Source: Aridibacter famidurans (GTDB taxonomy: Bacteria > Acidobacteriota > Blastocatellia > Pyrinomonadales > Pyrinomonadaceae). Taken from it: a DNA stretch of 46,959 nucleotides. The stretch lies in NCBI GenBank assembly GCA_024103495.1, contig JAGFIQ010000056.1:1-46959 (forward strand), in the 5' to 3' direction. Made by a program: the position numbers and the translations under genes. Below are positions 1 through 8,813 of the stretch, one piece after another; the stretch's first letter is position 1, and each line of letters begins with the position of its first letter. The notes under the pieces were generated by a model. That model was given only the letters and a program-made list of their open reading frames with translations. It was not told the DNA's origin and searched no databases.

Positions 1-911
1 AGATCTTCTGCCACCTCCCCCGCTTCCGCGCCGCCGTAGATGATCCCCTTGACCTTCATCTTCTCGATGAACTTCAGGACGGCCCGCATGACACGCGACC
101 TTTGCGCGAAGAAATCGATCGGCTTCTCGCCCCGAACGTATGGGATCATAGCCTCCATCTTAAGATCAGCGGCAGGTGACGGAAGCGAACTGTCCTTCGC
201 GTACGCCTCGACCGCGTTCGCGTACTGTTTGGCCGCCTCGAATACGTCCTTGATCTCCTTCACGCGGTCGTCCCTTCGTTTCACCGCCTGATCGAAGTTG
301 ATCGTTCGCGGCCCCGTGAAAGGATTAAAGCCTGCGAAAGTACTGATGGTCGGAAAGTTGATCACCAGGCTGTAGACAGGCACGTCGGCCATTTCGGCTT
401 GCGTCGAGCCGTTGAGATTGATGATCGCCGACTGGCCCGCGATCAGGCCACCGACAGGCAGCGAAAGCACGGTCGTGATCCCGTTCACCCTCGTCACGTT
501 CACGTGCGAACTGTGCGGGTTGATACCGAGGAAAGCCTTCGCATTCGGATTAATGTCGCCGACTTCGGATACATCCACCGTGCCCCTCGCCCCGTTGCCG
601 ATCTCGAGGAGTCCCATATTCGTGCCGGCGTCGATCATTCCCGGATAAACGCTCAGGCCTTTGCCGTCGATCTTCTGGGCACCTCCCGGGATCGAGACGT
701 TGGCCCCGACCGCTGCGATCTTCCCGTCGCGGATGAGGATCGTCCCGTTCGGGATCTCGGCGCCCGAAACGGTCACGATCTTCGCTCCGGTGATCGCGAA
801 CGTCCCCGGGCGGCCCGTAAGGTTCTGGTCCGCCGGCCCGTTCTGGGCAGCGGACGGACCCGCAAGAACGACGAATAGCAATGCTGCAAATGCGAAAAGT
901 GTTCTCTTCAT
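1..911 (-). CDS. Secreted amidohydrolase-like protein, 3' end beyond the window; metal-binding HxH motif absent
   Basis: About 303 residues are visible. The protein starts at the ATG at 911 with an N-terminal signal peptide (KR, then a hydrophobic stretch ending near ...SAAQN), so it is exported. The following beta-sandwich segment (ITGAKIVTVSG, IPNGTILIRDGKIAAVG) is the typical N-terminal composite domain of amidohydrolases. At about residues 89-100, where active enzymes have PG.ID.HxH, this protein reads YPGMIDAGTNMG, so the first two metal ligands are missing. It is the third gene of a minus-strand series (4122 to 1) with two related proteins. The family usually hydrolyses cyclic amides or dipeptides. 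Here a non-catalytic or altered role is inferred. The remainder of the gene, including any downstream ligands, lies outside the window. Confidence 0.85.
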   Translation of the reverse strand, partial: MKRTLFAFAALLFVVLAGPSAAQNGPADQNLTGRPGTFAITGAKIVTVSGAEIPNGTILIRDGKIAAVGANVSIPGGAQKIDGKGLSVYPGMIDAGTNMGLLEIGNGARGTVDVSEVGDINPNAKAFLGINPHSSHVNVTRVNGITTVLSLPVGGLIAGQSAIINLNGSTQAEMADVPVYSLVINFPTISTFAGFNPFTGPRTINFDQAVKRRDDRVKEIKDVFEAAKQYANAVEAYAKDSSLPSPAADLKMEAMIPYVRGEKPIDFFAQRSRVMRAVLKFIEKMKVKGIIYGGAEAGEVAED

Positions 912-1024
912 TTCAAACTTGAAACCTGGAATGTGGTATCCGCCCGCGTTCAGGGTCGCCTCCCCGCGCCACTCGGCACGCCGGGCAGGTACAAGCCCTG
1001 CCCCTACGATGACTTCTGAATTCT

Positions 1025-2428
1025 TCATCTCCGGTTCCCTCCCTTCGTCGGAACCGGTGTCGCTTCCGGTTTCTCTTCCTTGTCGTCTTCCTTAGCGTCC
1101 TTCTTTCCGCGCTTGCTCGGAGGCAGATTCGCCTCGATCTTCTCGAGCCGCTCTCTTTCGGCCTTCAGCTGATCCCTCTTGGCGAGGTCCAGTTTGCGAT
1201 CGAAGAACACCTCGCCGTCGATCATCGTCGTTTCGGCGTGCGAGTACGGGCTGAAAGGATGGCCGCTCCAGACGACTATGTCCGCGTCCTTGCCGACCTC
1301 GATCGAGCCGGTGCGTTTGTCCACTCCAAGCTGTTTCGCCGGATTGAGCGTCACCATCTTCAGGGCTTCCTCTTCAGGAACACCGCCGTATTTCATCGTT
1401 TTGGCCGCGTCGAGATTGAGCCTGCGGATTCGCTCTCCGGAGTCCGAGTTCAGCGAAACGACCACGCCGTTCTTCCAGAGTATGTACGCATTGTAGGGGA
1501 TCGTGTCGTACGCTTCGAGTTTGTAGCCCCAGTAGTCCACGAAGATCGAAACGCCCGTACCGCGCTGGGCGATCTCCGGTGCGATCTTGTAAGCCTCCAG
1601 CCCGTGCTGAAGCGTGGCCACCTTGAAACCGAACTCGTCAGCAATGAGCAGAAGGTTCAGGTGCTCGTCCGAACGATAACCGTGCGCGTGGACGAGCCTC
1701 TTGCCTTCGAGCACCTCGACAAGCGGTTCGAGCTCAAGATCGCGGCGAGGTTCGATTTTGGTCTTGCCGGCCTTGAAATCGTCCCATTTCTTTTTGTAGT
1801 CCTTCGCTCTCAGGAACGCGTCGCGGATCACCTCCATCGTGCCCATCCTCGTTGCGGGATAGCGGCGCGTCTGGCCGGGCAGTCCGCTGGAGTTGGCCCG
1901 CTTCACGTTTTCGCCCAACGCGAACTTGATCCCCGGAGGCGCTCCCGGAAAACGGAACTCGTCCACAGACCGCCCGTATTTGAACTTCACGACCGTGTTC
2001 AGGCCCCCGATCGGGTTGGCAGAACCGTGAAGCAGATTCGCCGCTGTCACGCCTCCGGCGAGAGCTCGGTAGATCGTGATGTCGGTCGTATCGAGCACGT
2101 CATCGGTCCTGACCATCGACGTCACCGCGTACGAGCCCTCGTTGATCGAATCGAGCATCGCGTGCGAGTGGCAGTCGATGATACCGGGCGTGACGAACTT
2201 TCCCGTCGCGTCGATCACCTTCGCGTTCGGCGCCCTCAGGTTCTTGCCGATCCTGGCGATCTTCCCGTTGGTGATCAGGATGTCCGTGTTCTCAAGCGTG
2301 CCCTTCGCGGCGGTCAAGACCGTCGCGTTTCGTATGAGAACGTCGGTCCCGTTCTGCGCAAACACGCCTGCGGCGAGCATCAGCGCGAGCGAGATTCCGG
2401 TAATTAACGATTTCCAGTTTCTTTTCAT
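1025..2428 (-). CDS. Secreted metal-dependent amidohydrolase (imidazolonepropionase/prolidase-like)
   Basis: 467 residues. A signal peptide covers about residues 1-25 (lysines/arginines, then a hydrophobic core ending FAQN), so the enzyme is periplasmic or secreted. Metal ligands of the amidohydrolase superfamily are visible: H87 and H89 in DCHSHA, H247/H249 in VHAHG, H275 in LQHG, and D329 in SLNSDSG. This protein is therefore the only canonical catalyst of the three neighbours. The typical C-terminal family motif TGSIEVGKDADIVVW is present. The last 40 residues are a charged, lysine/glutamate-rich and proline-rich tail (PSKRGKKDAKEDDKEE) that is probably disordered. The exact substrate cannot be deduced; related proteins act on dipeptides or cyclic amides. 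The gaps to the flanking genes are 113 bp downstream and 50 bp upstream, which fits one operon. Confidence 0.92.
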   Translation of the reverse strand: MKRNWKSLITGISLALMLAAGVFAQNGTDVLIRNATVLTAAKGTLENTDILITNGKIARIGKNLRAPNAKVIDATGKFVTPGIIDCHSHAMLDSINEGSYAVTSMVRTDDVLDTTDITIYRALAGGVTAANLLHGSANPIGGLNTVVKFKYGRSVDEFRFPGAPPGIKFALGENVKRANSSGLPGQTRRYPATRMGTMEVIRDAFLRAKDYKKKWDDFKAGKTKIEPRRDLELEPLVEVLEGKRLVHAHGYRSDEHLNLLLIADEFGFKVATLQHGLEAYKIAPEIAQRGTGVSIFVDYWGYKLEAYDTIPYNAYILWKNGVVVSLNSDSGERIRRLNLDAAKTMKYGGVPEEEALKMVTLNPAKQLGVDKRTGSIEVGKDADIVVWSGHPFSPYSHAETTMIDGEVFFDRKLDLAKRDQLKAERERLEKIEANLPPSKRGKKDAKEDDKEEKPEATPVPTKGGNRR

Positions 2429-2478
2429 TTCCTACCTCGATAAATTGCGAGCCCTTTGAAAGGTGTTATGCCGCACGG

Positions 2479-4122
2479 CTAGCGCGGAGTCCGGGTTCCC
2501 CTAAAAACGGCGGGGCCCTGCGGAGTATCGACCGTGCCTTCGACCTCGTTCCCGGTCACTCGGCCGTCGAACACGACATCGAGCGTCGTTCCTCCGACAT
2601 CGACCGTGACCGTGAAGCCGAAGCCGTTGGCGGTCACCCTGCCGTCGCGGAGCGGCGTCGACGGGAACAGCGGCGAAGAAAGCGATCCCGTGATCATCCC
2701 TCCCTGCTGGGTGACGACGAGCGTCGCCCCGATCGTCTGCCCCGGAGGCTCGATCGTAAGGTTCCACGTCCCTGCGACGTTCGCCGGCGCTCCAGACGTG
2801 TTTCCTGCTGTATTGCCCGCCGGACGCTCGGGTCTCTTCGGCTGTTCGAACTCCTTTCCGTCTACGAAGACGTGGGACACGGACGATTTCTCATCTAGAA
2901 TGTCGCCTTTTACCACGACAAGGTTCGCGATCTTACCGGCCTCGATCGAACCCGTCTGCTTGTCGACGCCGAAGATCTCCGCCGCCGAAAGCGTCATCGC
3001 GCGGACAGCGTCGGCTTCCGAAAGCCCGTTCGCGACCGCCTCCCGCGCGTTGGCGAAGAACTCGCGCATATTCTTCAGCTCGCCCGTGTGAAACGCGAAC
3101 TTCACACCCGCCTGCTTCAGACGCGCGGGATTCTTCGGAACCTCGGCGCGGAGCCGCAGTGTGTCGAGCGGTTCCGGCTCGGCTTCCTTGTGTTCGGAAA
3201 GCGTACGTTTCGGAAAATCAAGTGAAAGGAGTACCGGGACGTTCTGCTCCTTGAGGCGTGCAGCGAGTTTCCAGGACTCTTGGCCTCCGGAAATATATGC
3301 CTTCAGCCCGAACTCTTTCGCCAGATCCAGCGCGCGCACGATCTCACGTTCGGTGTTCGCAGTGAACACGACGGGCTGTTCGCCTTTCAAAAGAGGGATC
3401 AGCGCCTCGAGAGAAATGTCCCGGTCGGGCCGCTTTATACCCCTCGGATCTTTCTCGTACAAATCCAGGATCTTCGCGTGGCGCCTTGCGTCGAGGAACA
3501 TCTGCCTCAAGGCCGCGAACGTCCCCATCAGCGATGTCGGGAAATCTCCGCCCCGGAGCGTCCTGAATGACACGTGCTGGGCCCACGAAGGATTGACGAT
3601 CAGCTCCGCGGCGGTCTCGCCGGAGAGGTTGATCAGCGCCGACTGGCCGTTGAAGATGCCGTCGTCTTCGATCGTCAGCACCGTCGTGAAGCCGGCGTTC
3701 CTCTGGCTCGCGAACTGCGCATCACCCGCCTTCAGCTTTGAAGCTGCAGTCACTTCAGGCCGAAGCCCTTCGGGATACTTCGAGATCGATTCACTCTGCT
3801 GGTTCTGCGCGGAGGGCCCGCCTTGAGGCCTCGGCGGAGCCTGGGGAATCCCCAGGGACGACCTGGCATCGATCAGTCCCGGATAGACTGTCATTCCTTC
3901 TCCGTCCAGGACCTTCGCGTCGGCCGGCACTTTGACTCCGGCTCCCACCGATTCGATCAGCCCGTTGCGGATCACGACCGTTCCCTTCTCGATCACGGAA
4001 CCGGAAACCGTCACGATCTTCACGTTCGTGATGGCATACGACCCTACCTGCGCGGACACCGCCAAGGCGAACGTCAAAACGCACAGAACGGCGAGCATCG
4101 CTCGCGAGATTACTCTGTTCAT
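2479..4122 (-). CDS. Secreted amidohydrolase-like protein without HxH, with C-terminal beta-rich domain
   Basis: 547 residues. It has a signal peptide (residues 1-24, ending AVSAQ). The amidohydrolase core runs from about 28 to 430 and includes the family ending TGSIEAGKIANLVVVKGD. At residues 80-91 the usual PG.ID.HxH is YPGLIDARSSLG, so the first metal ligands are gone. At the position of the second histidine pair the protein reads VVFTANTEREI. One histidine (FAFHTGE) remains later. After a short Gly/Asn/Pro linker, residues of about 449-547 form a small beta-barrel-like domain (GTWNLTIEPPGQ..., repeated GxVTGN strands) similar to lipocalin-like domains of exported proteins. It is first in the minus-strand series. 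An inactive partner, or an enzyme with changed chemistry, are both possible. Confidence 0.88.
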   Translation of the reverse strand: MNRVISRAMLAVLCVLTFALAVSAQVGSYAITNVKIVTVSGSVIEKGTVVIRNGLIESVGAGVKVPADAKVLDGEGMTVYPGLIDARSSLGIPQAPPRPQGGPSAQNQQSESISKYPEGLRPEVTAASKLKAGDAQFASQRNAGFTTVLTIEDDGIFNGQSALINLSGETAAELIVNPSWAQHVSFRTLRGGDFPTSLMGTFAALRQMFLDARRHAKILDLYEKDPRGIKRPDRDISLEALIPLLKGEQPVVFTANTEREIVRALDLAKEFGLKAYISGGQESWKLAARLKEQNVPVLLSLDFPKRTLSEHKEAEPEPLDTLRLRAEVPKNPARLKQAGVKFAFHTGELKNMREFFANAREAVANGLSEADAVRAMTLSAAEIFGVDKQTGSIEAGKIANLVVVKGDILDEKSSVSHVFVDGKEFEQPKRPERPAGNTAGNTSGAPANVAGTWNLTIEPPGQTIGATLVVTQQGGMITGSLSSPLFPSTPLRDGRVTANGFGFTVTVDVGGTTLDVVFDGRVTGNEVEGTVDTPQGPAVFRGTRTPR

Positions 4123-4255
4123 ATCTTTTTCGCGGATAAGTCTGGGGTTTCGAACTGAAATTTCTACGAAGTATAGAGCAAAATGTTTCCCGATGGGAAG
4201 CCCGGGCGCGTCGCGGCAGGTTTACGGTCTTTCAGGTAAGGGCTAACATAGCGGT

Positions 4256-4675
4256 ATGGGAGCTACGGTGCTGTTCGACGGCGTCTGCAATTTCTGTAAT
4301 TCGTCGGTCAATTTCATCATCCGGAGGGACCGCGAAGGCTATTTCAGGTTCGCGCCTCTGCAGTCGGATATCGCCGCAGATCTGCTGGCCGACAAGAAGT
4401 TCGACCGAGAGAATGTGGATTCGATAGTCCTTATCGAGGACGACGAGGTGTTCGTCTATTCGACGGCCGCGCTCCTGATCGCGCGTAAGCTGGACGGGAA
4501 CTGGCCGCTTCTGTACGCGTTCATATACATTCCCGCCCCTATCCGGGATTTCTTTTACAGGCAGTTCGCGAAGCACCGGTACAAGCTGTTCGGCAAGAAG
4601 GACCAGTGCATGATCCCGACGCCGGCGATGAGGGCGCGCTTCCTCAGCGAGGAAAGGGAGATGAGTAATAAGTGA
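4256..4675 (+). CDS. Thiol-disulfide oxidoreductase-like protein, DCC (DUF393) family
   Basis: 139 residues. The N-terminus carries the family signature: VLFDGVCNFCNSSVNFI, with the DxxCxxC cysteines at C11 and C14. A thioredoxin-like continuation follows (RFAPLQSD, then DSIVLIEDDEVFVYSTAALLIARKL) and the typical ending with YRQFAKHRYKLFGKKDQC. The family is named after its DCC motif and is annotated as thiol-disulfide oxidoreductase, but physiological substrates are mostly unknown. No signal peptide is seen, so it is probably cytoplasmic or membrane-associated through the hydrophobic segment around residues 85-100. The gene is divergent from the amidohydrolases and is followed directly by a 7-bp tandem repeat array. 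Confidence 0.9.
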   Translation: MGATVLFDGVCNFCNSSVNFIIRRDREGYFRFAPLQSDIAADLLADKKFDRENVDSIVLIEDDEVFVYSTAALLIARKLDGNWPLLYAFIYIPAPIRDFFYRQFAKHRYKLFGKKDQCMIPTPAMRARFLSEEREMSNK

Positions 4676-4680
4676 TGAGG

Positions 4681-4736
4681 ACTGAGGACTGAGGACTGAG
4701 GACTGAGGACTGAGGACTGAGGACTGAGGACTGAGG
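4681..4736. repeat. Tandem array of 8 perfect 7-bp units (ACTGAGG)
   Basis: Eight consecutive exact copies of ACTGAGG, preceded by one imperfect unit (GATGAGG at 4674-4680) that overlaps the stop codon of the upstream gene. Similar degenerate words (ACTGAGTGCTGAGTACTGAGG at about 5136-5156, CCTGATCCCTGA at about 5209-5235) occur in the next intergenic spaces. It is non-coding as far as can be seen. Confidence 0.95.
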
Positions 4737-4848
4737 AAAAGTAATTCGATATCAAGACAGAATACAAGTTTTGGGCGCAGATGGTACGTGATTTCTGATC
4801 CCTGACACCTGCTTGCTGCTCACAGCTCACCGCTAACCGATTACTGAA

Positions 4849-5130
4849 ATGAAGGCAATCTGGAACGGAAAAACTATCGCCGAGAGCGACGACACGGTGG
4901 TCGTCGAGAACAATCACTATTTTCCCGCCGATTCGATTAAGGAGGAATACTTCAAGCCGAGCGACACGAACACGGTCTGCGGCTGGAAGGGTACGGCGAG
5001 CTACTACACCCTGGATGTCGATGGCGAGACAAATCCGGACGCGGCGTGGTACTACCCCAACCCGCTGCCGGAAGCCGAGAGCATTCGCGGCCGGATCGCG
5101 TTCTGGAAAGGGGTGGAAATACAGGAGTGA
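4849..5130 (+). CDS. DUF427 domain protein
   Basis: 93 residues. The sequence matches the DUF427 pattern well: MKAIWNGKTIAESDDTVVVENNHYFP at the start, the central CGWKGTASYY, and the closing YYPNPLPEAESIRGRIAFWKGVEI. The length is usual for the family. DUF427 proteins are small cytoplasmic beta-rich proteins of unknown biochemical role, common beside general metabolic genes. No signal peptide or membrane segment is seen. The gene lies between two stretches of degenerate repeat words and has no close operon partner; mutS2 begins 146 bp downstream. Confidence 0.9.
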   Translation: MKAIWNGKTIAESDDTVVVENNHYFPADSIKEEYFKPSDTNTVCGWKGTASYYTLDVDGETNPDAAWYYPNPLPEAESIRGRIAFWKGVEIQE

Positions 5131-5276
5131 TTAGTACTGAGTGCTGAGTACTGAGGAAGGATTTCTCGAAACAGGCAGAGGACGAAAGACGTTTGCACAG
5201 CAGATTCCTGATTCCTGATCCCTGATCCCTGACCTTCTTACCTGCTCACCGCTCACTGCTTACTGCTCACAGTCAA

Positions 5277-7646
5277 ATGTTTGACACCGAATCCCTACAA
5301 CTCGAGAAGCTTCTCGATCTAGTGGCAACCGGCGCGCAGACGCCTATGGGCCGCGGACGGATCCTGAACCTCGCTCCGCGCGAAAGCAGGCACGAACTCG
5401 ATCGCGAGCTCGATCTTCTTCGCGAGGCGATCGGACTGCGCTCCGACGACGTCCGGTGGCGGTTTTCCGGGATCAAGGACATATCCGATTTCCTGAAGCG
5501 CCTTCGCATCGAGGACACTCTTCTCGAGCCGATGCAGCTCCGTGACATCGCCGCGCTGATGAGACAGGCCGTCGAAGTGCGTTCCATTATCGGCGAACAC
5601 CAGGAAGAAGCTCCCGAGCTTTGGTCGGCCGCGCTTCAGATCAATCCGGGTCTTTCTTCCGTAGCCTCGGACATCACGAAGAAGATCCTGCCGAACGGCG
5701 AGATCGACGACGCGGCGTCGCCCGAACTTCAGAGGATCCGACGCGAGATCACCGCGAAGCGCGCCAGCCTCACCAGCACGCTCGAAAGCCTTATGCGGAG
5801 CCGCGAGGAAGCGGTCCAGGACGACATCGTAACGGTTCGCAACGACCGGTTCGTGATTCCCGTCAAGGCCGATTTCAAGGGCAAGATAAGCGGCGTCGCG
5901 CACGGTTCTTCTTCGTCCGGAGCCACGGTCTTCGTCGAGCCGCTCGAGGCGATCGAGGCGAATAACGAACTGCAGTCGCTGAAAGCGCGCGAAGAGCAGG
6001 AAATACTGCGCATCTTGTTCGAGCTCGCCGAAGCCCTCCGCGAGCGTTTGACGTTGATCCAACTTGCCGTTGAAGCCGTCGCCGAGCTCGACTCGCTCAA
6101 CGCCAAGGCCGATTTCGCGAAGCGTTTCGACGCGGTAGTGCCTTCAATCAGCGACGAGGGCGATCTGACCCTTAAGGACGCCCGCCACCCTCTTCTTGAG
6201 GAGAGCCTCCGCGATTCGGATCGCGAAGTCGTTCCTGTCTGCGTGTCTTTGTCCGGCGAGAACGCCGTGATGATCATCTCCGGCGCGAACGCGGGTGGAA
6301 AGACCGTCGTTCTGAAGACCGCCGGACTGCTTGCGATGATGGCGCTTTCGGGGCTTCCGGTCCCCGCTGATTCGGCGTCGGTTCCCTTCTATTCGTCGAT
6401 CGCGGCGGACATAGGCGACCGGCAGTCGATAGCCGCGAATCTTTCTACATTTTCTTCGCACATCTCCAACATCGCCGAGATGATCGAGAATGCCGAGTGG
6501 CCGGCGCTTGTTCTGCTCGACGAGGTCGGGACCGGCACCGATCCCGAGGAAGGATCGGCGCTCGGAGTCGCTATCGTCGATCATTTCAGAAGGCACGGCG
6601 CTCACGTGATCGCCTCGACACATTACAAGGGCCTGAAGATATACGCGGCGAACGACGAGGCGATAATCAACGCCTCGGTCGAGTTCGACGAAAAGACCCT
6701 GGAGCCTACATACAGGCTGCTGACGGGGATCGCGGGCGCTTCTTCGGGGCTCGAGATGGCGAGGCGCTTCGGGATCCGCGACGAGATCGTCGAACGGGCT
6801 CGCGAGAGCCTTAAAGAGGCGTCGCGCGAAGCGGAAAGCTATCTCCACAAGCTTCAGGTGGAGACAAAGCAGGCGGAAGACCTTCGAAAGGCGCTCGAGG
6901 AAGAGCGCGAGGCGGTCGCCGAAAGATACGCGGGCCTCGACGTCGAGTTCCACCAGAAGGAACAGCAGAGGCGCAAGGAGTTCGACCAGAAGGTTTCCGA
7001 GGTCGTGCGCGATTTCGAGAAGCGCTCGAAGGAATTCCTGAAGTCGATCAAGGAAAAGCAGACGAAGAAGAAGGCGGAGAAGGAGATCGCCGCACGGTCT
7101 TCGGAACTGAAACGAAAGGCCGCGGCGGTTTCGGGTCGCGAGCCTTCATCGGGAACGGAGAGTCCGGAAGTCGAGGAGATCGAGAAGCCGATCGAGGAAG
7201 GCTCGAGCGTGCTTCTGAAGCGGTTCGGCACGGTCGGAAAGGTCGAGAAGATCATAGGCGACGAAGCGGAAGTTTCGGTCGGGTCGATGCGTATGCGCCA
7301 GGAACTCGCGGACCTTCAGGCGGTGGCGGCTGAAAAGTCATTCAAGGCGCCGCGCGACAAAGGAGCAGGGGCGGCAGTGGACGAAACCGCATCGAGAGAG
7401 GTCGCCCGCGAGCTTAACCTGATCGGGAGAACGACGCTCGACGCCGAAGTGGACGTCGACCGGTTCCTCGACGAATCGTACATGGCTCGTCTGGACAAGG
7501 TGAGGATCATCCACGGCTTCGGAACGGGAGCGTTGAAGAATGCTGTCCACCAGATCCTGAAGGGCCATCCGCACGTGGAAAGCTTCGGCTTCGCGCCTCA
7601 GAACGAGGGCGGCAACGGCGCAACGGTGGTGGAGCTTAGGAAGTAG
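5277..7646 (+). CDS. mutS2: Endonuclease MutS2
   Basis: 789 residues, the usual MutS2 length. After the MutS core and clamp regions, the ATPase shows Walker A GANAGGKT (336-343), the STFSSHISN motif (about 390-398) and Walker B LVLLDEVGTGTDPEE (411-425). A long charged coiled coil follows (about 500-630). The C-terminal Smr nuclease domain (about 715-789) contains VRIIHGFGTGALKNAV. The mismatch-recognition N-terminal domain of MutS is absent, as is normal for MutS2. Family members suppress homologous recombination or act on collided ribosomes; which applies here is unknown. The Smr start reads LNLIGRTTLDAE, whereas LDLRG is more usual. No clear Shine-Dalgarno sequence precedes the ATG. Confidence 0.97.
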   Translation: MFDTESLQLEKLLDLVATGAQTPMGRGRILNLAPRESRHELDRELDLLREAIGLRSDDVRWRFSGIKDISDFLKRLRIEDTLLEPMQLRDIAALMRQAVEVRSIIGEHQEEAPELWSAALQINPGLSSVASDITKKILPNGEIDDAASPELQRIRREITAKRASLTSTLESLMRSREEAVQDDIVTVRNDRFVIPVKADFKGKISGVAHGSSSSGATVFVEPLEAIEANNELQSLKAREEQEILRILFELAEALRERLTLIQLAVEAVAELDSLNAKADFAKRFDAVVPSISDEGDLTLKDARHPLLEESLRDSDREVVPVCVSLSGENAVMIISGANAGGKTVVLKTAGLLAMMALSGLPVPADSASVPFYSSIAADIGDRQSIAANLSTFSSHISNIAEMIENAEWPALVLLDEVGTGTDPEEGSALGVAIVDHFRRHGAHVIASTHYKGLKIYAANDEAIINASVEFDEKTLEPTYRLLTGIAGASSGLEMARRFGIRDEIVERARESLKEASREAESYLHKLQVETKQAEDLRKALEEEREAVAERYAGLDVEFHQKEQQRRKEFDQKVSEVVRDFEKRSKEFLKSIKEKQTKKKAEKEIAARSSELKRKAAAVSGREPSSGTESPEVEEIEKPIEEGSSVLLKRFGTVGKVEKIIGDEAEVSVGSMRMRQELADLQAVAAEKSFKAPRDKGAGAAVDETASREVARELNLIGRTTLDAEVDVDRFLDESYMARLDKVRIIHGFGTGALKNAVHQILKGHPHVESFGFAPQNEGGNGATVVELRK

Positions 7647-8117
7647 ATTCTCTGTAGGGGCGGGGCTTGTCCCCGCCCGAGGTACGATAGGCTTCAGCCT
7701 GTCGCTGTCCGACGAGCTTCAGCTTGTCGGGGTGTGAACCGCCGAGGCGCTGAGGCACAGAGAACTTTAGGCGCGTGGCGAACGCGTCAGAGTTCAAGCT
7801 TCGGCTTGCGTGGTACGATAGGCTTCAGCCTGTCGAAGATCAACCGCGGAATCGCTGAGGCGCAGAGAATTTTGGGCGCGTGGCGAACGCGTCAGAGTTC
7901 AAGCTTCATCTTGGCCCTTTTCGCGAAGGATTCAGCCACGGATTTCACGGATTGCACGGATAACAGAAGGCACAAGGTCTGGATCGTGCCGAAGAAGGCG
8001 GATTAGAATCTTCGCGCCTCTGCGGTGAGAGTTGGCCACGAATTTCACGAATTTCACGAAACGAAATTGGCCACGCTGTTCGTTGAGAATTAGCCGCGGA
8101 TTTCACGGAATGTTCGG
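7647..8117. repeat. Gene-free repeat region: GC hairpin, tandem 105-bp units and degenerate 'CACGGATTTCACGGATT' words
   Basis: Directly after mutS2 there is a GC-rich hairpin (GGGCGGGG at 7658-7665 with CCCCGCCC at 7671-7678). A unit then repeats with a 105-bp offset: the 33-nt stretches at 7770-7802 and 7875-7907 are identical. Small palindromes such as AGGCTTCAGCCT occur at about 7690 and 7817. From 7930 the region carries several copies of a word close to CACGGATTTCACGGATT, a family that recurs at 41 and 43.5 kb. It also contains a copy of the 3' end of the next gene (see 7979-8049). Confidence 0.85.
7979..8049 (+). repeat. 71-bp direct repeat, left copy (duplicated 3' end of the downstream gene)
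   Basis: This stretch matches 8786-8856 at 70 of 71 positions. In the right copy the first 28 bp are the last codons (WIVPKKAD and stop) of the exported protein gene at 8118-8813. The left copy therefore looks like the tail of a lost tandem paralogue, or a duplication scar. The right copy lies partly inside that gene. Confidence 0.9.
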
Positions 8118-8813
8118 ATGAGGAAAACAATTACAGCGCTGATACTTGGCCTATTGCTCGTGGCGAACCCAATACTGGCGCAGGAGAAAACCGAGGCGTT
8201 CCTGGTAGATGAGTTTGGGCCGATTGCCTGTGGCGACGGCATGGCGAGGATCGATTTGTTCTTCACCTACATCCAGAATAATGAAGAATCCACCGGGCTC
8301 GTGATCATTCGTTCTCCAAAGGACAATTTCAGGTATCCGCTTAGTATCGAGTCATTGCTCTATGGAGAGATCGAGTTTCACAAGGATGACGACAAGCTGG
8401 ACATCGATTTGTCCGACCTGAAAGTCATTCGGATTGAGGACGCGGAACGCACTGAAACTTCGTACTGGATCGTCCCAAAAGGCGCTTCCCTGCCCGAAGA
8501 AGCGTCGGACACTCCCCATTTCTCGCTTGAACTTCCCGACGGCACAAAACCGTTCAAATTTTTAACCAACGACTATAGTGGTCCCTGCAACTGGGGAGGA
8601 ACGAACATTCATTTTCAGGAGATGCTCAACGCAAACCCGCTTGCGACAGGAAATCTCGTGATCGCGGACGAGAATCAGAAGGCATTTCAAGAGAAGAAAG
8701 GAGAGTTATTGTCGGCTTTGTCGGGGATCGACCCCGCCCGGCTGAGGTTCTTCTTCGTTAAGAGCAAAATCCCCTACGTCGAATACTGGATCGTGCCGAA
8801 GAAGGCGGATTAG
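8118..8813 (+). CDS. Exported protein of unknown function
   Basis: 231 residues. It has a signal peptide (MRKTITALILGLLLVANPILAQ, cleavage near residue 22), so it is exported. No known domain was recognised. The mature part starts KTEAFLVDEFGPIACGD and is rich in acidic residues. The phrase YWIVPK occurs twice, at about residue 115 and at the C-terminus (EYWIVPKKAD). This could mean two related halves: a segment on each side contains a DLxxxR or PARLRFFFVKS-like stretch before it. Two cysteines (in PIACGD and GPCNWGG) could form a disulfide. The gene stands alone between repeat-filled spaces, and its 3' end is duplicated 807 bp upstream. Confidence 0.75.
   Translation: MRKTITALILGLLLVANPILAQEKTEAFLVDEFGPIACGDGMARIDLFFTYIQNNEESTGLVIIRSPKDNFRYPLSIESLLYGEIEFHKDDDKLDIDLSDLKVIRIEDAERTETSYWIVPKGASLPEEASDTPHFSLELPDGTKPFKFLTNDYSGPCNWGGTNIHFQEMLNANPLATGNLVIADENQKAFQEKKGELLSALSGIDPARLRFFFVKSKIPYVEYWIVPKKAD

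Noticed and set aside
1238..2407. Long plus-strand open frame opposite the amidohydrolase gene
   Set aside because: A complement of a GC-rich gene; the arginine/aspartate/valine-rich sequence has no domain, whereas the minus strand encodes a clear amidohydrolase.
7734..8006. Open frame ending in the same WIVPKKAD as the next gene
   Set aside because: It consists of tandem intergenic repeats joined to the duplicated 3' end; no signal peptide or plausible protein core. Treated as a duplication scar.
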